A DNA stretch of 64,000 nt, taken from assembly GCA_003640385.1 (NCBI GenBank), contig RCAB01000174.1, positions 54,361-118,360 on the forward strand, read 5' to 3'. Shown piece after piece: positions 41,001 to 56,000 of this stretch. The position numbers were made by a program, and so were the translations under genes. The first letter of the stretch is position 1. Every line of letters starts with the position of its first letter. This stretch comes from Setaria digitata. Its lineage: Eukaryota; Nematoda; Chromadorea; Rhabditida; Setariidae. Below the pieces are notes generated by a model, which worked only from the letters and a program-made list of their open reading frames with translations, was not told the origin of the DNA and did not search any database.

Positions 41001-44000
41001 ATAATTTGAAGTTCAAAGTGACTATTCGTTTGCTTCTCCGAAACAGAAAAAAGGAAAAAACTTCTATGCTATAACAGAAATTAGCAAGAAATTGTTTCAG
41101 TCCACCTTGACTTCGTAAAGTAATTTTTGAAGAAATAAAGTGACTGGGATTAAAAAGAGCAGTTGAAATCAGTGGTTTCAAGAATCAACAAACAAAAATT
41201 TTATGTAAAATGTGTACAAGATTAACACCCAGAAGTCTCATAGATGGTAACAGATGTTTGGATGCATGTTTGTAGGCAATATATCTGCTATGCTAAATTT
41301 CTTCCGTTCCTAATGAGTTGACTCTATTGTAACAAGGAGCAAAAAAATCATCAGTTGGGATTTCAGTAAGCTGCATACGGAGAGACCAAAATATTCAATT
41401 CATATTTTTTGATTACATTTATCAAAAAAAAGAAAAGGAGTTTCCTGTTGCTGTTAAAATAATTGAACAGCAACAACAATGGGATACCATAATAGTTGAT
41501 GAAAAGTAATGATGAGAACTTATTAGATGTTATGCATGATAGCGATGATTCACTGAAAACCTATCAAAATTCAATATAAATAAAGAGTTTATAAGAAGCA
41601 GAAAGAGATGCGAGAGGAAGAAATATTATCAAATACAGGGTAATCTTATATACGCGAGAATAGTAATAGCAGTAGCCACTTTGTCATTATAATAGTATAC
41701 AGATATCGACGGTAAATGGTAAATGGTCAATACGGTATTTCGTATGCCTGTTCTTCTGCATTAAATAACTGGTCATGGATCTCAATTGTAGAAAAAGTTT
41801 CATTTCACACATTTTTGGGAATAAGAATGGAAGATAAATGTCATCTGAATAAGTTTCACTTCCACGATGTTAGCAGCAGCAGTAATTTCTCTCAAAATGT
41901 TTTATTTGCCTAAAGCATTCAATAAGAATCTGGAAGCCGTCGAGCAAAAACCATTCAGTGCGGTTTACATAATTAACATTTTATGACGAACTGAATGATT
42001 ATATCAACACTTCAAAATATTCTTCATTTACATCTCCCGATTTAAGAATTTGATCGAAAATGATGTTATTTTAACTTTAATTTCTATCTGAAGTGCTCTC
42101 TGCTAGTTAACCTAACATACTTGAATTGGTAATAAATGAAAACTGTTAAAAATCTGGGCCACAACTGGACATATCTAGGAAAAATAATGCAACTATGGTT
42201 AGAGTATTGTATATTTCGGTGGGATCACTTTTTGAGCAATCCTCTCAGAAAATGCATATACTGGAAAACTTTGGTCAAAAATTTCAACACATAATGCTCT
42301 GAATGACATTTGCGAAGAGGTTCATTGCAGTATTTGGCTCAGATAAACAACTTAGTGGCAAGTGACTATGTCCAGAAGTTGAAAAAGTTGCTATGAATAA
42401 TAAAGTGTCACATAGCCCGAAAGAGAAGTCCCTATTACATCGAATAGTTATCGACTAAAGCTAATATATTTTATGAATGAGTTTAATAGTAATTTGACAA
42501 AGAAACAATACAAGAAAATTAATGAAAATGGAAATTTCATTTCAAAATTCACTATGTCGAAATGGAAACGAAAAATAATACTGCCCTTGACATGTCTGTA
42601 AAAATCAAGAGTAAATTTTTATAAGTTGAATTCTTAGAGGATTAATGAAGTTAAGAAATTGAAATGAAGCAAATCGAATTTGAATGATAATATCAGTTCG
42701 CAAAAAGTATTAGTTTTAATAGTAACAACATTAACAACGTCATCAGCAGGAGTTGTAGTTTTGTGCAAACGAAAGTCACAAATGTCCACGATTACAAGAC
42801 TTTAGCTGCTTGTAAGCCTCACATGGCTTTGTAGTCCTACAAAGTAGCAACTACTTTATGCTTAGCACGCTTGATAGAACAGTGGTTTCTCGCTGATTTC
42901 AAGAGCACTGTCAAACTGAACGGTCAGGAAACTTTAGTACTTGAAATGCAAAAGATGAAGATTATAAGAAGTGGCGATGGATTTAACTGTGAGAGAATTC
43001 TGAGTTTTTCATTCTTTTTCTTTTTTTTTCACTCTCAGAGAATTTAGCAGGCACAAAGACAACTGCTAAAATGGAAAGGCAAAGGAGAAGAAGCAATGAA
43101 TGAAAATGCTGGAAACGAAAACTAACGATGAATCAATGATTCAAATATTTTTATGATTTCCATCCATCAAACATGACGGAATCATTCCGATAACAAAATG
43201 TCTTGTAAGCTGTTAATCTTGAAAGAAGAAACAGGGAATTCTCCAAGTGAAATTGAAAGTGTTTACTACAATAATATAAACTGATGAATGAAGCGCCAAC
43301 TTGCACATGACAATATTTTGAAAGGATTCAGATCTTCTTGGATTAACATCATCTGAAGCTAACTGTTTTTCTAAATGCGGAAAAAAATGATTATTGATTT
43401 TGCTGAGATAATTAATCATATGACAAGCACCTAATATCCACAATCACAAATTCAATGATTTGGTTGGTTGGGATCGTTTTCTAGCTTAATTTAAATTAAT
43501 CCAACTGTTCATCGATGAGTTCTTTTATCAGTATCTTTGCAGTGCCTTGTTAGCTTTAAATCTCATAAACATAGATGACTGGTGCAATATCACAAATCCT
43601 TTCCATCTCTCCTTGTATCTTCAACTCATCTCAGATTAAGAAAACAGTATCACGTGGACGATACGTTACAAGAAATTATAAAATAACATTTGAGGATCAT
43701 AGAAAAGAAAAAATTAGATGGGGTTTTGTTAAGAGAAGCCAACAATGCAGCACAGAAGTACTGATGGTAGAAAACCGCAAGGAAATGCTTAATGAACTAA
43801 ATTTAGTATGAATTTCATGAAATTCTAAAGTCGGAAATGTTGGAAAGGATACGAAATCCGAATTCTGAAAGTAAGTTCCCAAGACAGATATATTAGAACC
43901 AAAAATTGCTGCAATGTAAAATATTGAATTTTGGTCGTAAGAAAACTGACTTCTACCTTAATATTATTTATTTGCGAGTGACGCTGAAAAAAAAGCAGTG

Positions 44001-47000
44001 ATTATCGTACACCTAAAATGATCTTTAATTTCAGTTGTTTTGTCAGTAAGATTTGAACAGCTTTAAAAAAAGTGATCGGAAAAACAAGACCTATATAATA
44101 CTTAGAATACTGATATAATACTTGAACATATTGAAATAGTGCTTCTTGAGTTGGTTACGTTAGTGCTATGTCGTACTAAACAGTAGCAAAGCATAGAAGC
44201 CGTGCAAGAAAATTAAACAATTAAAGGAATCGATCAAAACTATCGAAGGAAAGCAGAAGGAGTCTCAGTACAAATGTTGCGTTTAGCAAAATTTATAATT
44301 AAAACAACTGGGAAGCAGTGAATACACTTGAATCCAACTACTCAAAATTATTTCTGATGATTTGTTAATAATGTGTAGGGAGAAAATTATGTAATACATG
44401 TTAGCAACATTTATTGCATTGAAGTGGAACAGCCAAGTTTTAGAGGTTAGTGAAGAGAGTTAAAAACATACCTTTTGCGACGAAGACTCGGACGGGGATC
44501 TCGGAGGTGGTGGAGGTGGTGGTTCTGATGGTGGAATTGACATCCCTGAAATAGCCAATTTCGTTTTTCAAGCACAGTATTAACTTGAGTGATTATGAAA
44601 TTGGAAAATGCGAGAATAGCAATCTGAAACACTGCCAAATCATTTAAAAGCATTAATTCAGGTTAGTCATTTTGGAGATAGGATCGTCTCATCGAGACCA
44701 CGAAAGGTGGAACAGTTTACTATGTTTTTCTATCTTTCGAACAAATTTTAATCTTTTATTTCATATCTTGCCTAAACGTAAACTATCGCTATTCTCTATC
44801 AATTTAAAACCAATTTAAGTGAAAAAACAAGCAAAGGTGTTTCGCCATCTCAGTTAGCCAACCGCAAAGAATTCATTCGATGAAATTAGCTCTCCTCACC
44901 ACCCAATCTCTTTAATTCTTCTAAGGTTTTTTCTTCGAGCAAAATTCCCAAGAAACGTGTAAAACAAATATGTGTGTCCATGTATATGCATTGCTGTACG
45001 TTGTAACTACAGCTCTCACCAAAAAGTCGTTTTCTCCCTTCTTCGTGCCTCTTTCACGTAACTACGCTTAAAGGGGCGCACAAAATATGATATCAATTTA
45101 GGCATCGTGATGCAGATCAGTTTTTTCACTCTTAGCTTTTACTGGTAATAAAGAGAGAATAAGCTAAGCTTGTGGAGTATAGAAGAGAAAGTGATAGAAG
45201 CACAGCAAAATTACACTTCAAGCATCGATGACATTAATAATGAAAATTAAGTCATTACTTCGATCAGAATTTTCTGTTATGATGACAGATATTATTGATT
45301 TCTCGATGAAAATGGTTTAGAAAAGTGTTTGCATAGCAAATAAAACGAGATGAAACGAATGATTCTGTCGTGTGAAATTTAATAGTCAACTAAAGTGATA
45401 TTGTCAACATTGTGGACAGGTAGACACAGATCAGTAATCGGTCATAGGGCCTAATGATAAGAAATAGTGGAAAAACGAGATTCCATCACCGCTCTTCAGC
45501 TGATACGATCAGCGGGAGGACGAGGGTTGTCGAAAGAACCAGCCTGAGCGTATGATGTAGCGTTTTATTGTTGTTGATGCTGATGTTTGCTGATGATAAT
45601 CGCTTCTACCAGCGGCGTCGTCGTCAATGTCACCGTTGTCAGCATCCTTGCCATTACTAATTCCTTGCTCAGTATGTCCTCGACCTGCTTTCTTCTTTTC
45701 TTCAATTCAATTTTACAATCGTGAAAGCAGAAAGCACCCTATCTATTCATCTCAGGTCATACTCAGCCTTTCTTACAAATCTCTAATTGACTCGAGAAGT
45801 GTAGGCTGCAGGGATAGGCTAAAATTGGTAATTTACAGAGAAACACTAAGGTCAAGTCAGGTCAGATCTTGTGATAAATGGAGAGAGATGTCTAACCTTC
45901 CACCCAGATTACCAGTCCTTTAGTTTACTTACTTGAATGATAACCTCTGAAGTTGCTGCTTCTGATTCCACTATGACTGGGGGCTATTGCTGATGCTGTT
46001 GCAACGTTATTCCTCGTAATTATGGTGTCGCTATTTCGGTCACCATTGGTTAGATCTTCGAGGCTAGCGATGGGTGGTGCACTGGACAACAGAGGTGGTT
46101 GAGAGGAGGCTGAGACTGGTGACACCGATTGACAATTGTTGTCGGTTGTCGAGGTAACTGCTCTTGAAGTGGTAAATATTGTCCGGTTCGTTAACGAATT
46201 TCCAGTGTCCTTGGCTACGCCAGATGACAGTACACCGACCAGTGGTGGAACTACCTGGGAGACATCATTATCGTTCAGTTCTCTGCAACTGCTGCTTTAG
46301 ATGTGGATGCAAACATGATCTGACTAGTGAAGCTTACACTGCATTCACTACTAAAAGTTAAAAAAATCAACCGCGTCCCTCCACACTAAGCTGGCAGATA
46401 AGGCAACGCCACCCTTGCTGGAAAAAACGAAATCGGAATGAGAAGGATTTGTTTGATACAGACTGCTCCTTTTTTACTAGTTTATCTCAGCCCATTTAAG
46501 TAGCAAACAAATGAAGTTTATTTCCTGACTCTAACATGAATATATGATAATCATAAATCATTACGAGTTACGTAAATGTCCAGCGTTTCCTCATGCGAGA
46601 TATATTATGGGAAAGTCAGAATGGATACTGATATTATCACAGCTCGAATTACAGTGCTTGGCATAACTGTTATTGAAGGTATTTAGCGTGACCCTTGTCC
46701 GAGAGAATTACGCTTAAGACAGAAGCAAGAAGAGAAATTACTTTCATATATTTTTCTGGTGAAGCATTTATTGAAGTTAGGGGTAGTGTCTACAGATTTT
46801 AACTACTTTCATGCGTTCAGTTTTGAAACTTCCATTGAAAATCATTATTTTATTAATTTTTTCTCGTCCGGAAGAGAGCCCTTAGAAACTCGTTAGAAAA
46901 ACCTGGTGTAATGTAAGTCACATGCTGCAACAATCAGAATGCGAATGACTGGGAATCCTGAGTAAAGAATGAATATAGCGTGAATAGTAATAATTAATCA

Positions 47001-50000
47001 AAGTCAGGTTCAAGAAGTGCCAACCTACCCACTTGCAGCGAGTTGTTCTTCCATAATTGCAGCTTCATCAATTGGATTCGAACAGATCGAAAAGTCAAGT
47101 ACCGAATCACGCGAATGGTTGATTGATATAGAAGTTGAATTTAGTGAGCAGGTTTCTTCGCTACAAAGGCTCAAAATCTGAGTATAGGCTAAAAATCAAA
47201 GGATTTCGAGGAATTATACACTCTTCCTATTATCTTATTGGAACCATATTCTCTGGAAATACATCAATCGTTCTAAGCATAATTGATAAAAAAAATTTGT
47301 GATTTAGTCGGGCTACATTAAATGAATCTCATATATGAAATAAAAAATTTGTGTTTTAACTGCTCAGACTTGAATGCCATCATAACTGTGAAGGAAAACA
47401 ATGTTAAGAAGTTTCTCAGATGGTAAGATGGAAGAGACGTCGAGCGAAATAAAGAAGAGTAAGGTTGTGTTTGTTTGTTTAAGCGTAAACAAAAAATGTG
47501 TGGATGAAAGGTAGTAAGCAGGAAATTTGAATCATTGAAAGCCATTCCAGTTTGATTATTGTTTTAAGAACGAGAAAGACACACTGTAAGAGTTACAGTG
47601 CTTCCTTCTTACACATTTCTCATCCACTAGTGATCAATTCTAAACAATTAATAAAAGACTGAGATTGAAAACTGTAAAGAAAAGTAGGAATTTTCAACGT
47701 GAATACTGTCAAATTCTGTTTACATAAAAGAGCAAAGCTATTGGTTTTAAAACTCCGACTTCAAAATTTGCTGAGCGTTAAGAATGACGTAAATTGATTA
47801 TTTCTTTCTTAATGTTATCACTTTCATGTGGCCTAAAAACTTATCAATACACGATATCGCCTAAGTGTCACATTCCAGAATACCTAACTCTCGCATGATT
47901 TCATGTCTTCTCCTAATAACAGTTGCATCAATATATCATTATCAGACTACAATTAGGCCACATGTACTAGAATGTTTGAATTTTAATTTTAATTTTCATC
48001 ACTGTAAGTGCAAACTAACGCAAACATTTACCAACAAATTACGACGACGAAGGTCTATTGTCCGGTAATATAATCGCTTGGGATGTGAATCCTTTTAGCA
48101 AAGAAATATTTTAGATTTCAGACTAGCTTGTTGTAAATACATAAATGCTAAGAGTATTCGTACTGTGAAAGAATTGTGTTATGTTCAACAGGAACTCAAG
48201 AAATGAATTCTTCAATCACAATAATTTGCCTCAAATTTCGAGAAATTCAAATAAAATTTAAAACTAGCAATTACTTCTCCTCATATTTACAAAGTAAAGA
48301 TATGGTTGGATCTTTCTTCTCTTCTTGAAAAAAAATAATGAATATAAATAGATGCTTGAAGGAAGATTCAGCTCAATACTAAATAATCGTCATGATGTAA
48401 TGTTTTTTACTTTATATGCGAAACGGTTCTAAACTTGAACTTTAACACATGAAATGTTCAAGAACTAAACACTTCAAATGAATGCAAAGCTGTCAAGTGT
48501 CGAATTTTGAGTACCATTACGTCGCAACGTTTCGTGATATTCAAATTCAAATGAATTAATTTTTGTATATTTCGTACACCGTATGATTGATACGAATGTT
48601 TTTGAAAAGATATTTTAAAAGAAATATATGGAGATTACGCTTGGAATTACGTGATATTGCTACTGTTCAAGGAAAATTCACGTGTCATGAATATTTCTGA
48701 CGAAGATATTACTACAGGAAAAAGTTTTTTTTTAGTTTCAGAGTAAAAAGTTGAAGTTCAAGAAAGGTGCAGTATTAATGAAATATTATTTTTAGAAGTA
48801 GAAAAAAAACTCTCAACCTGTTTCACTTACAAAATATATCAGTTTGATTAGTCTGATAATGTATAAGAAATATAAAAATACAGTAATCAAGAGTACTGAA
48901 ATAATCGAGGTGAGGTACTAAGTGGAATATCTATTCGCAAGAGTAAATTAATGTAATTAAATTTTTCGATTCGATTTATGCTCTGTGAGTGAAAAAAAGA
49001 AAGCTTGAAAATGATGCATGGAACGCTTTGTGATAGAAAACTGGATTAGGAGACTTACTTAGTGATAGTGTCTAGCAGTCCATCAACGACTATTTCACTT
49101 TGTTCCCAATCATTCGAGTGATTTAGCAGTTGGGAAGGACGGGCACTGTTGCCTGAGACAGTAAGGTTAGTTATGCGTTCCATTTTATTTTGGAGAATGA
49201 AGTTGGCTGGTTTATTCTGAAAAAATGCTTCTACACTGATTGAAATGAATCCTTTAAATGAGATGTCAATTTCTGGGTGGTGGACATTGAAGGTGCTAAA
49301 TTTTAGGCCATGTCTTTTTCAGATTATAAATTTCTCGGAAGCATTTTTTTTATCATTATGAAAAGCGAGAAGAAAAATCATTTGGAAGTTTGCTGTGAAA
49401 AGATTTTGCGAAAAAGAGTTAATATCATTCTTTGTTTGAAAACCTGATATTATTCTTTTTAATATTTCAGTAAAGCAATTTAATCAAATATTCGCTAAAA
49501 ATCAAATTAGCATTTTTTTTTGCTTGAATGAAAAACTTCGATTATTTATGCAAAGTTCCTACCACTCATTTTACTTTCTCTTTCAAACTAGATTTTCAAC
49601 CGAATGAGAAATAGTACTTTTCCTTAACTTCCTCTTTTAAATTAAAATATGTTAAACAGGACGTATGAAACAATATAGCATAACACAAGATGCTACATTA
49701 CTATCATATAGATACTCAGCTGATAATTAGAACTTTCTCAGTGATGGCAAATGGTGAGTGTTATCACTTATGCTTTCGAAATGATGTTAAGTGCGCAATT
49801 GCTACATCAATATTAATAATCGTTGCATTTCATAAATCTTCTGCGTATTTTTATTGTAACATAATATGTGAATGAGATGACTTTATCTTCTAGTCCTTCA
49901 TTTTCTGTTAAAATATCTGCCTAAAACATTTACTGCTTAGAGCTAACTCAATTAAACTGGCTTATTTTTGGCATTTTTCTTTTTTTTTTTTTTCTAGTTG

Positions 50001-53000
50001 ACATGTGACGTTTCAAATAACAAGAATATTATACAAGAAGCGGAAGTGGCCGCAGTAAATATGAAAATCAGTTAGTTTACCACTTTGCAGCAGTCATTTT
50101 GACCACTGTTGTTATCTTCACAAGGGGTAGTGGCTGCATCTGCCGGTGTATTTTCGGGCGTTGTACGAGTACTGTGATCGGTATCTTCAGAATCGATTGC
50201 TGGTAACCCTCAAAAAGACAAGTGGATGAATCTGATGAAGAATTCAGCTCCTTTGAATTTCAGTGTCTTTATCTGTTTAGGAGTTGAAAAATGAAGGCAC
50301 AAGGAATAATGGATTGAACATTATAATGAAGCCAGCTCACCTGGAATGTCAAATGCTAGATGTCCAAATGCAGTGGGTGCTGCTTCTGTAGTTGTCAGTA
50401 GCAGTGCTGGGCCGCTATTCCAACCTTCTTTCAACTGTAGTGAAGATGAAGAAGGTGACAGTAGTAATGACTGTTTTGTAGTTGAGAGTTGTGGAGATGG
50501 CAGTAGTATCGTGGGATGCGGCACTGATAACAAAGGGTTAGATATACGCTGGCTTGAGGTTGTTGAATGTGATGATAATCTAGTGAGAAGTTTAGGGCTA
50601 GAGTTTCGTTTCAAATCAACTGATGATGCATTCGACGGTTCGTGCTGAATCAGATCCCCAACATAACCACTCGTACTACCGGGAGAAATAGGTGGATTTG
50701 AATCTGATAGTTCTGGTGGTCTGGAACCACAACAAGTATTTGGTACAGCGGTTCGAGCTCGCACTGATGACGAACAACTACTACTCCACTGGCTACTACA
50801 CAACTCGTCGTTCTCTTCCTGTAAATACCCAACTATATGCAGCGAAAGGGCAGACTGGTAAGGGTCGCAGGTCACCAAGGTTACACTGATGTGATCAGGT
50901 CGAGCACCTCCCTTTCCCTTTCCGTTTTCCTCCTCCCCCTGACCCTCTCATTTGCCTGAAAATTTCTTGACCTTCACTGATATCCTCTCATAATAATAGA
51001 AGCATCAGTAATCGCTATAATTGTATAGTTACTTATATGGGAACGAAAAGATGCATAAACAGCACCTTATAATCAAACTTGAAATCATATTGAGATGAAA
51101 TTTAGGAATTTCTAGATGGAATACTTATAAAATTGCAATTATGGCTATGAATCACCTACAGTTCAAGACTTCAGTGCAGTTGACCTTAAAGATTAACAGA
51201 AGATCAAAAAGAGGTGTTGTAGGAACAAAATCTAAAATTTTTCAAACTGAATTCTCGTCGAAATAAACAAGTTAAGGCATATTGCTACTGCATACCAGAA
51301 CTGTTGAGATTATAATCAATACCAAATGGTCTCGGGGCAACTTTCGATTTTATCTGGCTACCTTCCTCTCAAGTGTATTTAAAGCCAGCATCATACTGGT
51401 GAATCACTCGTGTAAATATTCCACCCATTTATTTGAAATTTTCAAATCGTGACGTGAATTCACAAAGGGTGGGATAAGAAAGAAGGAGAAGTGCGGAAAA
51501 ATGAATTATTGAGATTCAAGGACATTACTGGGCAAGGTATGGATTCGGAATTAGAAATAATTTTTTGTTTGACAGTTTAATTTTTGTTGATGTTGAGAAA
51601 AAAGTCACATCTGTCGCCTTCCACTTTAATCAATAGTTCCGGCCGAGGGAAGAATTTGGAATATGAAAATATGAACAGACTCTAACCAATGGTTTAATAG
51701 AACTTTGCACTTTTCACTTCACTTAATTTAAACAATTCCGTTTTAAATACCTACCTAAAAGAAAACTACTTTGCTGTTTATCGGAAAAAGGGATTCTTCT
51801 TCAAGTTATTTAAAGTAAAAGAAAGTCGATTCCAGTCATTTTCACAAATATTAGGACATTTACGAGCGTAGAAAGGAAATAAACGTTTTGCTTATTGCGT
51901 AAAATCAGATCTGATCTATAAATTAAAGGTTTTCAGGCATTTGTTGATAAATCATTTTAGTTCATTACTAAGTAATAACCTTACACAATAGTTCGGTCAA
52001 ATTAATAAGGAATCATTTATTGTTACGGATAAGAAATAGTTGTTTACTAAAAGCCTCATTGCTAAATTTAAATAAATTATTCACCTGGACGAGTAAAATA
52101 ATAAGTGGTGAGCAAAATATTGATGAATGGTAAAGAAAAAAACATTTTTGTGATACTTTCTGGAGACTATTAATTTTTGATTCCATCTCAAATGCAATAT
52201 TAAAAAGTGGACTTAAAACCGATTATTGATATTACAAGGATATCAATCGCTCTAACGAGAAGCAACACATCTGAGGAACTTAACTACAGGCAACAAGATA
52301 AGCCCGATCATTTGCAAAGGGTTGTATAAATCTTGTAAATCCCTGAACGAAATTGTAAAGTAAATTTTAAAAGTGCAGAAAAAATCTTGCAGATAAATAC
52401 CAAGCACAGTTATACTCAAGCTAAATTAGGAATTGCAATTGGAGTGCAAGGTTGGAAATGTATATATCTGAAAATGGATATATAACAAGATCTCCCATAT
52501 AGTTAATGTGATACTCAACTACTCAAGCATAATATTTAGAAAAATGATTTGCTCTGAACTGCTAGAATTCAGCAGCGAGGGAAAAACCTAAGCAAAAATT
52601 ACAGTTCAGTATATTTTTTATAGTCTATGGAACTAATTTTCGAATGATTACTGGAATACTGGGAAATAAATGAATTAGTAGCAAAGTTTAGGTAGAGAGA
52701 AAGGTAAGTTGCGAAGATTTGTAATATGTCGTCCATATGTAGCTAGTAGTGATATTGTACATCCACTCCTTTGAAATGAGATCAGTCTATACAAAGAAAA
52801 TGCTTATTTAATTAATTCCATCACTGCCACTCATTATTAAATAGAGAATTTTGGCTTGAGTTCTGGCTTCATAATTTGAATGAATAACTCTACATTTGCT
52901 TGGAAACGTTTAAATATAATTTTAATATGATCTCCTTTTCCATTTTTTATCATTACATAGATTACTTCAAATTTTTTGCAAATCTAATTTGCTTCCCTAC

Positions 53001-56000
53001 CATTAACAGCTGAAACGAAACTTAGCATGGCTAGCATTTGATATCTAAAAAAAAAAATATCCTCGACGTTTGACGGATTTAGAATTAGGCATAATTTTAA
53101 GGTATACGATCAAGGTGGAGTTAAGAGAATTTTTTTTAAAAATAGCTATTTTGAAAGTAAACTAAACGAAAAAGGTAAGGATGGTATCTGTTAACGTGAT
53201 TCAAAATTATTAGAGAATGCTTAAAACACTGAAGAAATATAATTTGAGCCGATTGAAGAGAAAAAGTAACAATACGAGACGTACTGAATTATATTTTTAC
53301 TTCCGGAATTTATTTGCTGTCATTCATCCACTCATATAAAAAGGTGGAACTCTTCTATATGCTTTAAATCTATTGCATTTCAACTGCAAAAACCATTCAT
53401 TTCTAATCGAATATATTGTTTAGATTTAGTTTCATATTTTAATCAGACAACATCCGTTGTCTTGAAAAATTGAGATTTTATAAAAATAGTAAATGAAATC
53501 TAACTAAACCAACCTCAAGTTCAGGTATAGCAAGCAGATAGCGTTCTGTGTTGTGGATATTACTACCATAACGTAAGAAATATTCAAAATCCTGCGGACT
53601 GGTACACTGTGGAATTAGCTGTGGTGGCGATAAGAAATGTTGTTGCTTGGTGTTAGCCGGAAAAACGTCGTGATTGTCCGGAATGTTATCTGTAGACAGT
53701 AGTGTTTTCAGCGATTCTATTGATGATGACTCCATGGCACTAGATTTGGTAGATGAAGTCGCACAACTGTTTAAGCTAGCGGTACTTTTTATCAACGCAG
53801 CATTCTCCTTCAGATTCAAGCCTGAGGTTATATTTTTCCTTTCATCTTCTGCATTGAAAAGAAGCATGCGCCAAGCTAACAGCAAAGCCTAAAATTAAAA
53901 TCTGTAATAAATTATATGTAATTAATTTTTCATGACTTTACAAAATGACCAATAAAAAATCGTAACTGAGCTGTTGCAGAGCAGTCTCTTTTACGATATC
54001 TTTCAAGTTTTCCCTTTGCTTTTCTTCTTCAGTATACTAGTCAAGAAAGCTAAAGGAAAAAAAAAAAGTCAAATAAATTTCAAAATCCTCTAGGTTCTCG
54101 GCAAATAACTGGGTGAAAAGATTTCAAAATTTCTGGGATGAAACTTTTCAAGAAGCTGTATAATTGTTGCGTATTATTTATCATTTATTGACTTTGTGTA
54201 CCAAAATATTCTAGTCTGCAAGAATATGATTTCTTTGTCCGATTTTGCATGATTTATTTTTGTTGAACGTAAGAAAAATCTTTCGAACGAAAAGTTTTAA
54301 AAAAAATAATATGATGTGAATGAAATGAATCAAGAGGAAATGAAATATTACAGCAGAAATGTTCACTTTCATAATGCCTTCATTTAAAAAACGAAAATAG
54401 TTCAAGCTGCTTAATGGTCGCGGCATTTCACATTTTCTAAAACAACTATTCTCTTTATTGCTGCAATAAAAAAAAAAAAAATGAAACAAATGGACGAAAA
54501 TACAGGTGTATACAGGTGTTGAAATGCACTAAAATTCTCATACCGGTAAACGGGGTATGATGAAAAAAAGAAAGGCCGTAGACGATCTGCACCCTCTCTC
54601 CCACTGTTCTCTCGACAAATCATACTTGAAATTATTCATCTCCTACTCCCTTTTGAAATGCCCTGCAGGAGATTGATATTTACTACAGCAACCAAAGTCA
54701 TTTTAAATTAAAGTGATTTTCTCATGACCTGTTTTCAACTGATTCCCACTTATACATCCATCAAAAACAATTCATAGGTCCAAGAATAAACATTATAATT
54801 GGTGCTGACAACTTGAAAGAGGCATTAGTATTTGTTGCTAAGTTAGGAGAAATGATGCTTAACCTAGAGAAAGCACACATATACACACTACAAACGTAGC
54901 AACAAGCTTCATAAGGATCGAAGAAAGATCAATTGCCGAATCAATTTCGCTTGGAAGAAATATCTTTAAAATAATTAGCGGTTCTGCGAGCAGTTAGTGA
55001 AATTGACTCTCATTCATTGGTCGGTTACTTGAATATGTCGATCTTATTTTTACGAAAAATACACATTTATGGTGCCAAGGCAAGGAAAAAGCGATTTACT
55101 ATTAAAAAAAATTACTATAAATTACTCATTACTATAAATTAATTGGTCGATGAATTTCACATCGCTCTAATATTGTTGCTATAGAAAAAAAAAACCATCA
55201 TTATTTCACTTTAAAAAGATCGAATTATAACTTAATCAGTTAATAAAATCTTGAGATCTCTATAAAGATATGCTTCCAATATTGATAAGAACTCATGAAC
55301 GTTAACTGGAGATGAATGGAAATACAGGAAACATTTTTAGGAAAGCATTTATAATAATAAACCAAAAAGAAAAGATTTTAACGACTTCAGTTGATCGCTC
55401 CTAGTTCATCATTGATATACTTTCATATTAGTATCGGAAAATAGAAAGATTGTATTACTTTTATTACTAATAATAAAATGAACTGCCGCCATGAAAAATG
55501 AATTCAGCAGTTAAAAAAAGAAAAATTTCCATCTGAAAAATCCATAAGAAATTTCGACCTTTTTTTGAGGAGAATTGCGATTTAATTAATTGTCCTCCCC
55601 TTCCCTTCCTTTCGATTTTATAAAGAAGGACACGGCATCACAGAAAGAAAATGTGCTGAAAGACGCGGAAAAGGAAAAAGCTTCGTTACCTGTCCCCGTT
55701 TATTTGGAGCAGTCATTATTTATGTAAGAATCTTAAAATGTTTAAAGAAAACTTAATATGAAGCAATGAAACCAGAAAATTTCAGTAGTCTGAATTGAAG
55801 ACCTAGACAAAATTGGTATTTCAGACAAAAATTTATATTTTGGAGGAAGTTAGATTCGAATACTTACTATCGATGCTGCTTAAAATTTTCAACACCGAAA
55901 TGGAAATGCACTCTTAAAAGAAATTAGAAGAATGAATAATGAATGATACACTGTTGATTGTTACTTTTGTATACTGATACTGATATTACACTGCTGGTTT

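Noticed and set aside
43575..43811. Plus-strand frame of 78 codons inside the large ajm-1 intron
   Set aside because: It has no recognisable domain, no splice partners and AT-driven composition.
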